Assembly: GCA_011109175.1 (NCBI GenBank)
Contig: RDEW01000058.1
Coordinates: 130,033-194,032 of the forward strand
Direction of reading: 5' to 3'
DNA: 64,000 nucleotides
Source of the DNA: Dicyema japonicum
Lineage: Eukaryota > Dicyemida > Rhombozoa > Dicyemidae
Under the pieces are notes generated by a model. That model saw only the letters and a list, made by a program, of their open reading frames with translations. It was not told the origin of the DNA and searched no databases. Both the position numbers and the translations under genes were made by a program. This document shows positions 11,331 to 22,615 of this stretch, piece by piece. Position 1 is the first letter of the stretch. Each line of letters begins with the position of its first letter.

Positions 11331-12100
11331 AAAATGTCATCCTTAGTCTGATTAGAGAACAGCAGTCCTCGACCTTCTGAGATTAGAGACGAGAACTTGT
11401 GTAGATCGTTAACAGTTCCCATTGATTTGTTCCCAAAGCTTTGGCCATTACTTTTTTCTTCCCAAAGAAGTTTCTGATGTGATAATAATCACAACCTCGA
11501 ATCAGTTAACCCAAATCTAACATTTCTCATTGCTGAATTCAGGAAGTTATGTGCAGAAAAGACAAACAGATAGTCGTGTTTAATGACGGCATCCCGAATC
11601 TAAAAGTCAGTAAAAGAATATACGTTTTCTATAGCTTTAATTTTCGATTTTGGAGTTACGTAGAAGGAAAAACATGATTAATCATATATTCAATAAAATT
11701 TAAGTAATTTTTAAATTAATTTTATATTTTTCCTAATTAAATTAATATTTTTTTCTAATCAATATAGAGTGATCAGGAAAAACTAACCGAAAGAGATTCT
11801 TCCAGAACTGACCCTCAAACAGACAGTTCTGAAGGAAATCTCCATAGGGAAACAAAAACCCCGAGAAATCTATAGTCTACAGGTACTGAGGCATAAGGGA
11901 AACGTAAGATAACAACCTTCGGAAGCGGAAGCCTGTAAAGAAATATTGGAAGATGGATTTGGTCAGCACAACAAATGTTCTAACTTTGTTTCCTTCCTTG
12001 GATTAGTTAGTTATGACTGTTTGTGCTGGGCTTACAATGGTAAGCCGGGGGTTAATAATGTCTATATCTTTATCGTACTCTCAGTCAGTCTATTCTACCT
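11331..12100. other. No gene seen
   Basis: No coding stretch that I can assign; AT-rich in 11650-11770. Confidence 0.45.
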
Positions 12101-12104
12101 CGTT

Positions 12105-12440
12105 TACAATTGCAACTTTTAACTTCAGAGGAGTGAGACGTACAAATCAGCATATAGTTAGAAACCTTTAAAAAGAGATCGAATGGTGCATAAAAATGGT
12201 AAGTCAAATAATGCGAATCCTATTATTGCGAATACTGCCTTTGATCACCCAGCAAGACAAAATTACTGTGATTGTTCAAGTATGGATAACAATGGGGACC
12301 TGATCAAAATATTCAACCAAGTCGACTATGTCGTGTGTAAAAGTAACGATAACCTTTATACGAAACTTAAGATCTTATGATGGCCTCGAAACTTCCAGTG
12401 AACACAAACTAGCGATAACTCGATTCTCTTAGAGAGTATG
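12105..12440 (+). mobile_element. LINE J apurinic-type endonuclease fragment
   Basis: ATFNFRGVRR at about 12108 is the usual start of a LINE endonuclease domain. After a large internal deletion the frame resumes with PIIANTAFDHPARQ and NQVDYVVC, and then SSEHKLAITRFS in a shifted frame, matching the NT.F.HP, QIDY and SDH.L motifs. The middle of the domain is gone. Another copy of this domain is at 52420-52740. Confidence 0.7.
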
Positions 12441-12539
12441 TGTAAACCTGCAAGACGTGGAAACCCAAAGCTTGAAAAATTTTATATAATAATAAAAATA
12501 ACACCAGAGACCACGATCACACAAACTAACTAATCACGT

Positions 12540-13500
12540 GATCCCAGAACACTCTAGCAGGGTCCTCATCTTAGCCCGAAAGTCCTCCCTCGTCTTCGCA
12601 CAAGCACGTATCGGTCGAGTAACTGGACCTTCGCAGTCACGACGGCGCAATCCGTGGTTCATTTTTTATTAAGGCTTCAAGAGGCATTGGTGGCTGGAGT
12701 TCTCCAGAAATCCAGCGTTCCGTGACTTTGGAGGCTCTTCCGGCTAGCCTCGATCTTCAAGACATTTGTCCAAGAGATGAATGGACCCATATACCGCATG
12801 CATAAGAATGCATGGTTCAATAAATTGTTTATATACAGTTCACAAAACAGAATGCTTTCCGATCTTCCATAAGTCTGTGAGGCATTTCAGAACATTAGTT
12901 TTCTAGTCGCATTTCGTCATTAAGCTTTCAACATGGGCGAGAATGACATATGCATGTCAAAAATCACCCCAAAGATCTTTGGGATTTTCTGTAAGGACTA
13001 GCTCATTGTTTGCCTTTAGTTAAACCGTCAATCTACCCAGTTTCTTGTCTGAAGTAAATAGGGTTGTGACATACTTTTCACTGCTAGTAGTTAGGCGATT
13101 CTTCAATAGCCATTTGTCAACCCAGGTCCAGATTTTCTTGCAATTTCAAAGTGGGAATCTGGATGTCCTGATTGCGTGAGGCAATGACGATGTCGTCAGC
13201 ATAAGTTAAAATAATTTCATTTTCGGAGTCTGGAGTGGGAAGGTCCGCCATGAATAGGTTGAATAAAACTGGAGACAAAGCGGATCCTTGGGGAAACTCG
13301 TTAGGGAGAAGCCGTGAAGTAGACCTTGACTGGCCAATGCGGACGCGTCCCCTTCGACAACTAAGGAAGTTAGTTAGCCAGAGTTTGAGCTTTCCAGGAT
13401 CTTTGTTTGGTAAATTTTCCAAGTAAGAATCCGTCTTGACACAGAGTTGAAAGCCTTGTGGACGTCTATGGAGCAAATTACAGTCATCATGTGTCCCGGT
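12540..13500 (-). mobile_element. LINE J reverse transcriptase and 3' part
   Basis: Minus-strand ORF 13476-13117 carries RT motifs LTNFLSCRRGRVRIGQS, EFPQGSALSPVLFNLFMADL and the catalytic YADD box (TYADDIVIASRN). Further 3' (12810-12540), frames reading ERWISGELQPPMPLEA and CAKTREDFRAKMRTLLECSG form the C-terminal end, parallel to 26090-25985. Stops between the pieces show decay. J is a jockey/CR1-like family by these motifs. Confidence 0.8.
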
Positions 13501-13604
13501 CTGTGCGAGAAACCATACCGTATAAAGTTAGTCAATGCCGATAAGTAGCTTCATCAGATCCACCTCGGTTTGTACAATCCGAATTTGATCACCAAGAGTA
13601 AGAA

Positions 13605-13990
13605 TTTAATTTTTTAATTTATTAACCCCGGATACACCGAGAAAGAAGTTAAAGTAAACAACTAATTAAATGTATCCAGTTTCCACTTCTACAGAAACAG
13701 AGTCTATCCGGAATCAGCATAAAAGGTAAGACGTCCATTACATGCAGTTGTGGAAACCCCTCCAGTGGAGTGGGGAAGAGCAAATGATACTTTTTCGTGC
13801 TGCCCTGGAACTGGGCGTCACCTAGACAGGTGGATCACATGACGCCACTTTAATAGGAAGAGAGAGGAGGAACAAACCAGCAAGCAGAAACTTCATCAAT
13901 TAACCACGCAGCACAAGATGACGCCACGCGGCTAATTTCAGGTCCCTACAGAGCCATAATTACAAGAATGCAAAAATTACAAGAGTAAGA
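13605..13990 (-). mobile_element. Second LINE J 3' end, upstream of the RT copy
   Basis: The minus strand ends in CTTTCTCGGTGTATCCGG followed by GGTTAATAAATT at 13640-13612, the same tail as at 25942-25975 and 43797-43835. The body toward 13990 is degenerate; a run of C and G codons around 13750 (CSCGNPSS on the plus strand) is not assigned. Confidence 0.55.
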
Positions 13991-14616
13991 AAAATTCTCC
14001 TACAATTACTATATTAATTATATTATAAATTATTATATAAAATAAAATTTATATTTGGCGAACCTTGTTAAATTAAGTTTAATTTTAAATATGTTAATTA
14101 ATGAAGCATTTATTCATTTTGTTAGTTTGTTCACATTCAATTATCACTGAAAGTTGTAGTGATGCAGGAGTGGACGGAGCTGGATACTTGTAGTATTTAA
14201 AATTTTTCATATCACAGAGAATGGTATAACTGTGATTACGATGCTAATTATTATACAAAGTACAGATCACGGATAGAGAAGCTTAGAGTGCGAGACATAA
14301 ATATCCCTTCAAGGGAGAGCTTTGAAATTAGGAAGATGAACTTGGCACAATTGTATTAGTGTATTATTCACTTACAGTGGCTGCAATGCTGACAATAGCA
14401 TCGAAACGATTGTTTCCAATGCTTTTCCGATCATTATAGAATTAAGTGTATTTTATATTTGAAATCGACAGAAACTTTATAAATTGTCACGCACTAAGGT
14501 ACATAGAAATCGATTTCGCTACATCATTAACAAGTCTTCTATCTATGTGAGTTTATTATTAATTTATAGTGTTTTTCGCCATTCTTCAATAATACAATCA
14601 TTTACTATTGTATCTA
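13991..14616. other. No gene seen
   Basis: AT-rich DNA that ends where copy B of the duplication begins. Confidence 0.5.
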
Positions 14617-14619
14617 CTG

Positions 14620-15860
14620 AAGTTAAGTTATATCAGTATTTTCAATGTTAAATTAGTATCCGTGCATTGTGCATTGATGCATTTAAGATCCCAAAAGCGT
14701 ATGAAGTTACATTTAGCTTAGATATAAACCTGAAATGTATTATATTAATATGGACAGATCGGGCAAATTGTAGTTGTTTGATATTAATGTGATTAGGACA
14801 TTGAACGTATCAGCATATCGTACGGGTAATTATTATTGTCAAATCAGAGTGTAGTCCATTAAGAGACTCACAAAATGTGTATGGATTCTGCAGATAGTTA
14901 ATTAATGAAACATGATTAGGGAATAAATGGATTTTTTTAAAGATAATATTTTATCATTATTGAGCACTCTCGCCCTATGGCGTACATGCCCTTGCCCCTG
15001 TCATAGGCAAACTCACGTATTCCATCTAGATCGCCGTGGTGATCCCCGTTTATTAATTAAATATTTTAACTTAACATTATTATTTATTCAAATTATTTCT
15101 ATTTAATTCATTTATTCATTTTTTATAATTCACTTCCTCATTGCTCTTAATATTAATCAAACCTTTCAAATCTCTATTCCAAAAACACTGTTAAACCGAA
15201 AAACAAACTGCGACCCTGACAAATTTAATCAGGCACTCAGCTCGTTGGGATCTGGATGATCACGTTGGATTGGGCTCCCTCCGTTTTTCCTTCGAATTAG
15301 GATCTCCAAGGGTGTCTGCATCATGTTCTTTATGGGATCATACTCTAGAAAAAACAGCACTATCAAAGCTGACGTGATAAGTTTTTTTTGCACTGTTGAA
15401 GAATTAATTACTGACACCAATTTTGATGTGATCCAAACTGTTTAAGGGAATGAATAAGTTTAATTTCAAAAGGTTTTACTTTTCAACGGAATTGAAGGAC
15501 CTTCTGGTCCTGAACGACTTGCATTCACATACGAGAGTTTTTCTACCACTAGGAGACTCACATACTTTTCCTGATCTCCCTCTCTGTTGTTCTGAACTTT
15601 CACTCTGACCTGGTGGTGTCCATATATGATTTCTTATCAGATCGCAGCCATATTTTCTTGTAAAATAAACCTTATAAGAGTTTGTAGCTACCATCTGAAG
15701 AATCTCGTCTTAAAGAGGCTTGAGACTCTCATGGAAATATTCGCTGCTTTCTAAACTGCAAATTTTTCCTTTCTTGTAAAACACAAAAATTTGTAAAGTC
15801 CTTGATCTATCCGTACAGAAAAACCTAAAAAACAATTGCATTAACCAGTCTGCATTTGGT
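14620..15860. other. Copy B 5' part without an assigned gene
   Basis: Matches 1112-2370. The minus strand of 15470-15694 keeps a 72-codon ORF shared with copy A (1980-2198), and its 5' third is also visible at the window start. No function recognised. Confidence 0.45.
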
Positions 15861-15867
15861 CCTTAAG

Positions 15868-16191
15868 CTGCTTTGTACTCGGAGAAGAAAATCCCTACTG
15901 CTCAGTCAGCACAGGCTGGGGCCCTTGCTCCGGAAGAGATCACGGTGGTGTCCTTGGTTCACGGTTTTGCAGGACAAACGGAAAAGTGGTTTAATTCTCG
16001 GAAAGGACGAAAGAACGGAGACTGATAAGAAACGGGAACGAAAGAAAAAGAAAACTTTGCAGCGTCACAGGTTCAAGAAACCCGGTAAAGTGGAAACTGG
16101 CAAGCGTGAGAAGTCTCTCGTTGAGAAGGGAACTGATAAGACTTTAACTCAGCCTGATGCTGTCGTCTACTGTTTGACTGTTTATATTTAA
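15868..16191 (+). CDS. MPHOSPH10: MPHOSPH10-like (MPP10) C-terminal exons, copy B, open
   Basis: Exon 1 (to 15944) reads PTAQSAQAGALAPEEIT. A 28-nt GT-AG intron (15945-15972) follows, and exon 2 (15973-16191) reads DKRKSGLILGKDERTETDKK and then a long run of K and R residues before its stop. LAPEEI followed by a short linker and TDKKRERKKKK is the usual end of MPP10, a scaffold of the U3 small-nucleolar complex that makes 18S rRNA. Joining the two exons across the intron is what puts both parts in frame. The N-terminal several hundred residues are not visible; an in-frame TAA lies just before 15867, so another splice site or truncation is near. It may be a gene fragment that is still open by chance. 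The copy at 2366-2650 is frameshifted. Confidence 0.5.
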   Translation: MLCTRRRKSLLLSQHRLGPLLRKRSRWCPWFTVLQDKRKSGLILGKDERTETDKKRERKKKKTLQRHRFKKPGKVETGKREKSLVEKGTDKTLTQPDAVVYCLTVYI

Positions 16192-16825
16192 GATGTTTTC
16201 TTGGCTAAATGTAACGTTTGAGGACATCGGATCTGTCAGCAGTGTGTTCGATTCCGAAAGATTGACTTTTTAGGGATAGTCAATTTTCGTCGAACAGATC
16301 CCATTCGTGAGGTTAAAAGTCCGGTTCCCAAGTGAAGTATCCAGATTTACAGCAACGAGATTCCACTAGTCTTTCCATCAAATCTGACTTAATACATGAG
16401 TCCCTATAGACTAGTGGTTCCCAACCTTTAGGTGCTCGCGGAACCCTTCCAATTCAATTATTACAATTTTCACTTAAAACATAATCGTAATAACCAAAAA
16501 CAAATTTAATGTGAACATTAACTTTTTATTATAGTTGTGTAAGTTAGGAGTTATTTTTGACAACTGTATACTCATCTCAGGGAGAATTTGGTAGATGTAT
16601 ATATTGAAAACCCGACTCGCATAAGTAACGATGGAAAAGGCCAAATTGAGAATTGGCCAATTAGAGGGACTTTACTGTATCTGCTCACAAAAAATCAAAA
16701 AGGGATTCATTATATATATCTGATTTGACGTTGATTCTGATGTCAAATAAATAATATGTTCATATTAAATTGATGTTAGATTTGCTGGTGCTACTTAACT
16801 TGGAATGGATTTTGTACCCAATCGT

Positions 16826-18118
16826 CATCATCACTTACGGGGAGGAATTTGGATTCACGACGTTGTGGGGTCCTTTATTAATTTACAAGCGGGAGTCATC
16901 CGATTTACTAAGTACGGTGGATGATCGGGATTTACTCAAAATAGGGAAAGATTTAGGACTGGGATCGAAAATCCACACAAACTAGATCTGTGCTCTTTTT
17001 AGCCGCCATGACCCTAAAGGTTTTGCTTCTTATATACTTTAGGGATGTAAACTCTCCACCAACTTTGGCAGAGAGAATTTTATAGCGGTTAATTTGGTTG
17101 CTAATTTTAAGACTTTTCCAAGCGCTGTTTTTCTGCAGAGGTTCAAGATAGGTTTATTTTAAAATATTGAACATTGTAGATCGACGGAAACCTTGAAAGA
17201 TGTGATTACAAGAACACATTCTACCTGGGACGAGGATAATAACCGATGGCCTATAAAATATAGGACACTCAAATACAACATTACCCTTGGCTGACATTCA
17301 GTAGTTTTACCATTTTTCAGTTTAGCTGTTTATTGTTCACTGGTGGGACCAGCATTGAAACTCAGACTGATCAGATTCATCAAAATAAAAGAAGTGGTAC
17401 ATCTCACGTACCTTTGACTTTACTTGTCCTAGAAGAAAGTTCCCAAGCCATAAAACTACTCAAAGGAGAGTATGTCGTTATAACGATTCAGAGACTCAAT
17501 ATCGACAGGGCTATCATATTTTTCCATACGAAACTGGACTGCGATAATCTTAACAGCCATTTTTAGAAAGTTTGCAACTGTTCCCTGTAACTTGTATTCC
17601 AGCTTCCCCGAGAAGGGCAAATCGTTCTCTTCGCTTCCGTTTCACTCCGGCCAAAGCCAGAGAAATGAAAATTTGAGTTCATTCAAAGTAGGTGTGGCTT
17701 ATTCCCATAATGGCTTTGTAAATATCCTCATATCAACTGACGTCGCCTGCAGAGGCATTCACATCAGTCAGCTGCCCTTTGGTAGTTTAGTATTTCACGT
17801 TCAGTAATCAATATGACTCTGATGATCCATTAAATTACATCCAACGCATTGGCTGTACTGGAAGAGTTGATGGGTTGTCCGTACTTCCCTAGTGCTTAGA
17901 ATGGACCTTGCCATCTCCTCGTTTCTAAATACCTTGAAAAGGTATTTTGGTGGATTCTATTATACTTAGGTGTGGTATCATTCAAACTGACGTGGTGGAC
18001 GGGGTACCCCTTGCTATAATACTAACCTCGTCTCGAATGGGGGATGTTGTATTTGTACAATGAATTTGAGGTTTGAATTTGTTATCATTTGACTGACTAT
18101 TTGCAGTTGTTGAGAGAA
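16826..18118 (+). pseudogene. DDX1: DDX1-like helicase relic, copy B
   Basis: Parallel to 3330-4645. The SPRY segment has shifted frames (two small deletions near 16850). The helicase part keeps LLKGEYVVITIQ, DRAIIFFHTKLDCDNL, SSLPFHSGQSQRNENLSSF, ISTDVACRGIHI and YNTNLVSNGGCCI. Small introns at the copy A positions are still recognisable. Copy B carries a stop where copy A has a cysteine codon (TGA for TGC near 17990), while A has TGA for the TGG that B keeps, so the two copies collected separate lesions after duplication. Everything after 'ttgttgagagaaat' is deleted. RecA1 is missing as in copy A. Confidence 0.83.
17190..17292 (+). mobile_element. ISXO2-type transposase relic, copy B
   Basis: Same position as 3690-3813. 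An extra base and a 9-base deletion break the short reading seen in copy A. Confidence 0.5.
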
Positions 18119-18354
18119 ATAGGCTACTTTTTTTAGCTGTGGTTCTAAAATGGGGGTAAAAAATGTCTTTTGACATTAATAAAATTAGAGACTACGAGAA
18201 ACCTGTCCCTGAGTTGTAAAAGTCAAAAAATAATTTAAAATAAAGTGCTAATATTTTTGGTTTGAATAAGAGTTGAGAGCACGTGGAATTCGTTCCCATA
18301 TTAGAAGATGTAAAAAAACAATGATCTAAATAATGTCAATAAATATCGTGCAAC

Positions 18355-18735
18355 CAGAGAACTAACAACAAAGTAATCTTACTCCACTTCCTGCACCATA
18401 ACCAAGCTTTAATAGTCCAATCAGATTTTCTTCTTCATTAGTCCATACAGGCGTTTTTCAACCTTTTGTAGGTCGCTGTTGAGACCATCGGGTGTCTTCA
18501 TCGGTCGTCCACGAAATCGAGGAGTGTCAGAGGCGAGAAGTTCTTTATGGCCGCATTAGCTGGGGTACCTAGGTCCATTTTCAAAAGGTGTCCAAAGAGC
18601 CTCCATCTATCTTCCGTGATTTCAATAGAGGTATCCCCAGTTCTGTTCGATATTCTGGAGCACCCTCAGAACGATATCTTTTACCTCAATTGCGTTCGGT
18701 ATAAAAGTCAAACTTTCTTAAACGGTCTCTAGCAA
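18355..18735 (-). mobile_element. LINE K 3' fragment, copy B
   Basis: Antisense LINE tail matching 5395-5690, with NAAIKNF- and TPRF-like readings on the minus strand and the plus-strand copy at 22430-22615 as guide. Confidence 0.6.
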
Positions 18736-18854
18736 GTCTTGGTACTCGCGTAGAAAAAGTTTATTTCAAGTTTTTTCTTATAGAAAATATTTTTTTTTAT
18801 AAAAAATCATTGACTTAATTAAATTAGTAAATTTGAAATTTAAATTTACGTATA

Positions 18855-20723
18855 ATGCAATGTGGTGAGGATGAATCAAAAGCGTTAAATCAAGCCTTCT
18901 ATGATGTCCCTATAAGAGTCATATGTGGCATTAAATCCTTAGATAGTCGTTGGAGTGATTTCTTCGATTCTAAACGCATTCACGTTGAGATTCATGTCAA
19001 TTCCCTTAATTGGAGCACGTGCAAGGTAAAAAATGTTTTATGACAGAGACTTTTACTACTCCACGGATCAATCACGAATCTAAGTTTGGATCCGATTCTC
19101 AAAACGTGCTGTGGGATCAGCATCACGGACACTCAAAGTTTCATAAACACTATTTGGTCCTTGTAAGCCAAATTTGACCCACTGAAGCACTCCTTTGTCA
19201 TTTTTAATTGCCTCGATTGTAGCCGTTCTGTGGCTCTTCTTCATTGAGACCGACTCTACCATTTGGACGGGGGATTACAAAGATGCTGTATTTTGGATAA
19301 TTTGTGCTTCAATTTCCCAATCCTTGACTTACCCGTTCGTTATTATTGCCAATGTGTACTGGCTGAGCAACCTTAAAGTACTGCTTTGGGAGACTTAGGT
19401 TTCCGTCGATGCTCTCGCTAATTTAAGTTATTCCCTTTCGTCTTTCCTGATTTTATACCTTCGCTGGGAAACCGGGCTCATGGCGTTCGTCTATGCACGT
19501 GTAATTCTGGTGTAAGTAGATTAGGGAGTTTACCTTTCTGTTATTTTTCTGCTGTATTTTCTGATGATTTTTAAAGAAATGGCGAAAAATGGCATCATGG
19601 CTACTCCCTTCCCTACTGTTCTGTCCTTGCCATCCGGGGGGCACGTCAAATTGATTGGAACCTTCGCTCAGCAGTCCTTAATTAAGCAGATTTTGGGAGA
19701 AGCAGAAAAATATATTCTTGCGATTATGAATTTGATCGAAACTGCCGGTTTGAATTTGAATTTAAAATTTTATTTATTTTTTAAATAATTTTTAATATTT
19801 TTATTGTTATTTTAAAATTAGGACTGTATGACGTTGTCAGCAGCCTTGGATCGATTGTAGTCCGCTATGTGTTCCTCCCTATTGAAGAATCTGCTTATGT
19901 TTTTTTTGCCAAATCATTAGCACGTGGGAAGTCTTGTTCTCAGCAAGTTTGCATATTCTTTATTTAGCATAAAAACCTTGGTGGGGACAAAACTGTGCTG
20001 TTTTTAGCTCAGACGCTAAAACTGCTTACTCTCGTTGGAATTACCATCGCTATCTTCGGTCAGTCCTATTCCCACATTTTGCTGCATATATACGGGGGAG
20101 GTCATCTCAGTGCTTCTGTAACGAGTATGGGCTATCTTTGAAGTAAAGACCTACTGAGACTTTACTCCGTTTATGTCTTATTTCTCGCTGTTAACGGAAT
20201 CACGGAATCCTTCTTTCTCTCCACGGCTTCTGTATCTGAGATCAAAAGGTTGGCGTGGTGATCTACTAGGAACGACATTCGCCTCATAATTTTGTTTTGC
20301 CTGCACGTGTTACTCGTTTTCGTTCTTACTCGGTCACTTTCAGCTTCTTCTGCCTTAATAATCGCCAACTCGGTGACCATTCTTGTTCGGTTCGCTTTCA
20401 GGTGCTGTCGGGTTAATTTCAGTTTCACTTATATTTGTTCCTTCTATGAAAATTCTAGTTTTTGCAGGAAGGCTGCCCTGAGTTGGTCCTCATTGTGTGC
20501 TTTTGGCGTTACATTTTTGGTTTGCAGATTTTCTGAGGTGGTTGTGTGTAGTTTTAGGCAGAAATGTATTTATAGGCCGTTCACTTACGAATTGATCTGG
20601 CCTGCTTTGGTTCACCTGTTCATTGGGGGATCCATGCTCTTGGTTTTAGTGCTGACTATTCTCAACTTCGAGTCGGACGTATTCCGCTACTTTCGCAGGG
20701 CTATGAGTGAGAAGAGTGACTGA
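18855..20723 (+). CDS. RFT1: RFT1, intact, ten introns of which nine are 21-25 nt
   Basis: RFT1 is a multi-membrane-span ER protein needed for N-glycosylation through Man5GlcNAc2-PP-dolichol; its flippase role is debated. From the ATG (18855) I remove introns at 18918-18942, 19026-19048, 19163-19187, 19378-19398, 19501-19524, 19748-19821, 19947-19967, 20125-20148, 20249-20269 and 20402-20422 (25, 23, 25, 21, 24, 74, 21, 24, 21, 21 nt). The exons then join into 1590 bases, exactly 530 codons with TGA, close to the usual 540 residues. All introns are GT-AG. Landmarks in order: LNAFTLRFMSIPLIGARARL at residues 31-50, SFLIASIVAVLWLFF, LSNLKVSVDALANLS, GTFAQQSLIKQILGEAEKY, GLYDVVSSLGSIVVR, FLPIEESAYVFFAKSLARGK, HIYGGGHLSASVTNLL, YSVYVLFLAVNGITESFF, and a basic C-terminus. 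These follow animal RFT1 in order and spacing. It is the only fully open gene in the window. Confidence 0.96.
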
Positions 20724-20867
20724 TGTTATCAAATTTTTTTAAATTTCTGATGTTATTTTTTGTCACAAAATTTAGCATTAAAATGGAATTTTACAAAAAA
20801 TTCGAGAATTAGCTGGTCCCCGACTTAGAAGTTATCAGAAAAGTAATAATTTAAAATGAACTGTATT

Positions 20868-21050
20868 TTATAGCTCCGCATAGGCAGGACACACACTTTA
20901 TTTATTTAAGTAAAGAACAGTTAATTTTAACTAATCGTAGAACCAAGGAATTATCTTTACTTCTTTTTTTTCTTTTTCTTGTGTGAGTGTCCTTTCTAGA
21001 CCAATCAAGTTCCGCAGTGAGTATTCACTGATGACGGCGTCACTCGTTTA
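20868..21050. repeat. Copy-B-only block with a dispersed hairpin repeat
   Basis: Replaces the copy A block 7895-8275 between the shared flanks 'gaactgt' and 'ctgaaatgtaaa'. Its right half (about 20995-21045) contains 'gttccgcagtga' and 'tcactgatgacggcg', which recur at 34190-34330 and 54795-54950. The sequence can fold through the inverted pair cagtga/tcactg. Likely a SINE-type insertion. Confidence 0.6.
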
Positions 21051-21800
21051 TCTGAAATGTAAAATTATTATTACTCAACGGGATTCCCAACTTTGACCGT
21101 GATTTGGGTTTTCTGGTGTTTTTCTGCATTCTGGATATTATCATACAAATACTATATTGGGGATTCCTCCATCACAAACTTTTCGTCTTTATCAATTTTG
21201 ACAAACGCTTGATTATTTGAGAGTAACTGGACTAATAATATTCCACAGTCTCCACTTATTGAATAATCAACCTAATTGATCCACCATCACTGCATGTAAT
21301 AAAGATATCATTAATAATCTTAATAGAATTAATCCCCCCTATGACATTGCCAGTACTCCCACTCAATATCATCAATGATTATATCTGCAAGCAAATTAAC
21401 CCTCAGTTTGATTATATAACCATCTACAGGGAGGTTTTACGATTACCTTTATTCCCAACTAACAGAATGCATAGACGAGGGCAATAAGCCAGACTGGTTA
21501 CACACGTTATTTTATTCAAATTTGGCGTTATATCTAATGTTTCGTTTTTCTATATAACGGAGAACACTACCGTGACATCCAAAAAAGGAATGCTTCCGTT
21601 TGGGCAATAACTACAGAAAAATCAAAAGGAATAATCTCCTTCGTTTACGTATAATCTAAAATTCAAATATTAAGGAACAGATCCCAGTTTGATTGGTGGA
21701 ATACTTTGGGATCTACTAGAAATTATATTTTTAAACCAAACTGATACACATTTTCAACGAGCAGGAGTTTTGACATTTTTGATGTGAAAAATGATTTGCT
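21051..21800. other. Copy B tail and flank, no gene seen
   Basis: 21051-21707 matches 8276-8936; 21708-21800 is unique AT-rich DNA. Confidence 0.5.
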
Positions 21801-21819
21801 GTATTCAACCCTAATGCTT

Positions 21820-22400
21820 ACATATTGCGGACTTTCTCGAGGAGGTTCAAACTGTATATTTCAATTTCACTGTTGGTTAACCCAACTGTAATATATTTTC
21901 TAGCAAAAATCGCAATGTTGGCTTTTCAGTGGAATTGCTCAGCTGATGTGACTTTAGTAGTAGTAAATCGAGAGATTTTTGGTTGTTCTACCAAACTGTG
22001 TTTAAGAAAGTACATTCAAAAATTGGATGGACTTATTTTCGTTGAAAGTCAAAATAGTGGGGACATTTTTTATTAGATATGATTTTATCCCCAATATTTT
22101 CTGTGAGATTTTATTGTTTGGAGAGTATTCTTTGATCTTGGATTTCAATCCCAAATCCCACATTTCAAGAGTTCCTGATGATAAAACAAAATTGAAACCA
22201 TTTTGATAGCCAAATGTCACACAGAAAGTGCTTGGGTCAAACTCGTAGGCTGAGATGAGATTGGAGTTGCCAATATGGATTTCATTGGTCTTTTCCATGT
22301 TCACAACATCCCAAATCTTGTAAATCAAAATTCTTACGTTAATGTGAGAATCCCGATCGTATGAAAGCAGTTGATTGGTCCTCGTGTCGAAAATCATCTA
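21820..22400 (-). pseudogene. WD40-repeat protein fragment
   Basis: Minus strand from 22397: FDTRTNQLLSYDRDSHINVR, IYKIWDVVNME, FCVTFGYQNGFNFVLSSGTL, EMWDLGLKSK, SIQFLN. A 26-nt GT-AG intron fits at 22013-21988, and the next frames read AEQFH, KANIAIFARKYITVGLTNSE and IEIYSLNLLEKVRNM. The spacing of IWD, MWDL and IYSL strands is that of WD repeats. A TGA stands where tryptophan is likely (FHxKAN), and one more frame change is needed, so it is probably a pseudogene piece. The 5' end is cut by a LINE at 22430. I cannot say which WD protein it is. Confidence 0.55.
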
Positions 22401-22429
22401 CAGTCACTTTATACATACATCAATGATCT

Positions 22430-22615
22430 GAAACTGATGTGATTGTAATATTGTGTAAAGGCTCTTTGGACACTTTTTGAAAATGGACCAATGTACCCCA
22501 GCTAATGCGGCCATAGAGGACTTCTTCGCCTCTGACACTCCTCGATTCCGTGGACTACCGAGGACCACACTGGATAGTCTCGATCGAAACACAATTTATT
22601 GGCTTTTCAGTATAA
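22430..22615 (+). mobile_element. LINE K C-terminal fragment
   Basis: Plus strand reads RLFGHFLKMDQCTPANAAIE, then DFFASDTPRFRGLPRTTLDS. FGHxLxMD, PANAA and RGxPRTT are typical of the C-terminal end of a widespread LINE pol. This is the clearest of the K copies (see 5395-5690, 18355-18735, 40100-40505). Confidence 0.75.

Larger units (their letters stand above)
14617..21707. repeat. Segmental duplication, copy B (7.1 kb)
   Basis: Direct copy of 1109-8936, 5.7 kb downstream of its end. It lacks the 520 bases at 4646-5163 and has a different 183-bp block at 20868-21050. Copy B retains the open MPHOSPH10-like exon and the intact RFT1. Left flanks (gcatag versus atcta) and right flanks differ at once outside the match, so the ends are sharp. 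Confidence 0.97.

Noticed and set aside
20171-20428. 85-codon minus-strand ORF in both copies (also 7467-7210)
   Set aside because: It is antisense to conserved RFT1 exons; its conservation is explained by RFT1.
1109-21707. Frameshifts and stops as long-read sequencing errors
   Set aside because: RFT1-B is error-free over 530 codons and ten splice pairs, and several lesions are substitutions that create stops (TGG to TAG or TGA) rather than homopolymer slips. Errors in single places, such as the four 1-bp breaks in the R2-like element, remain possible.
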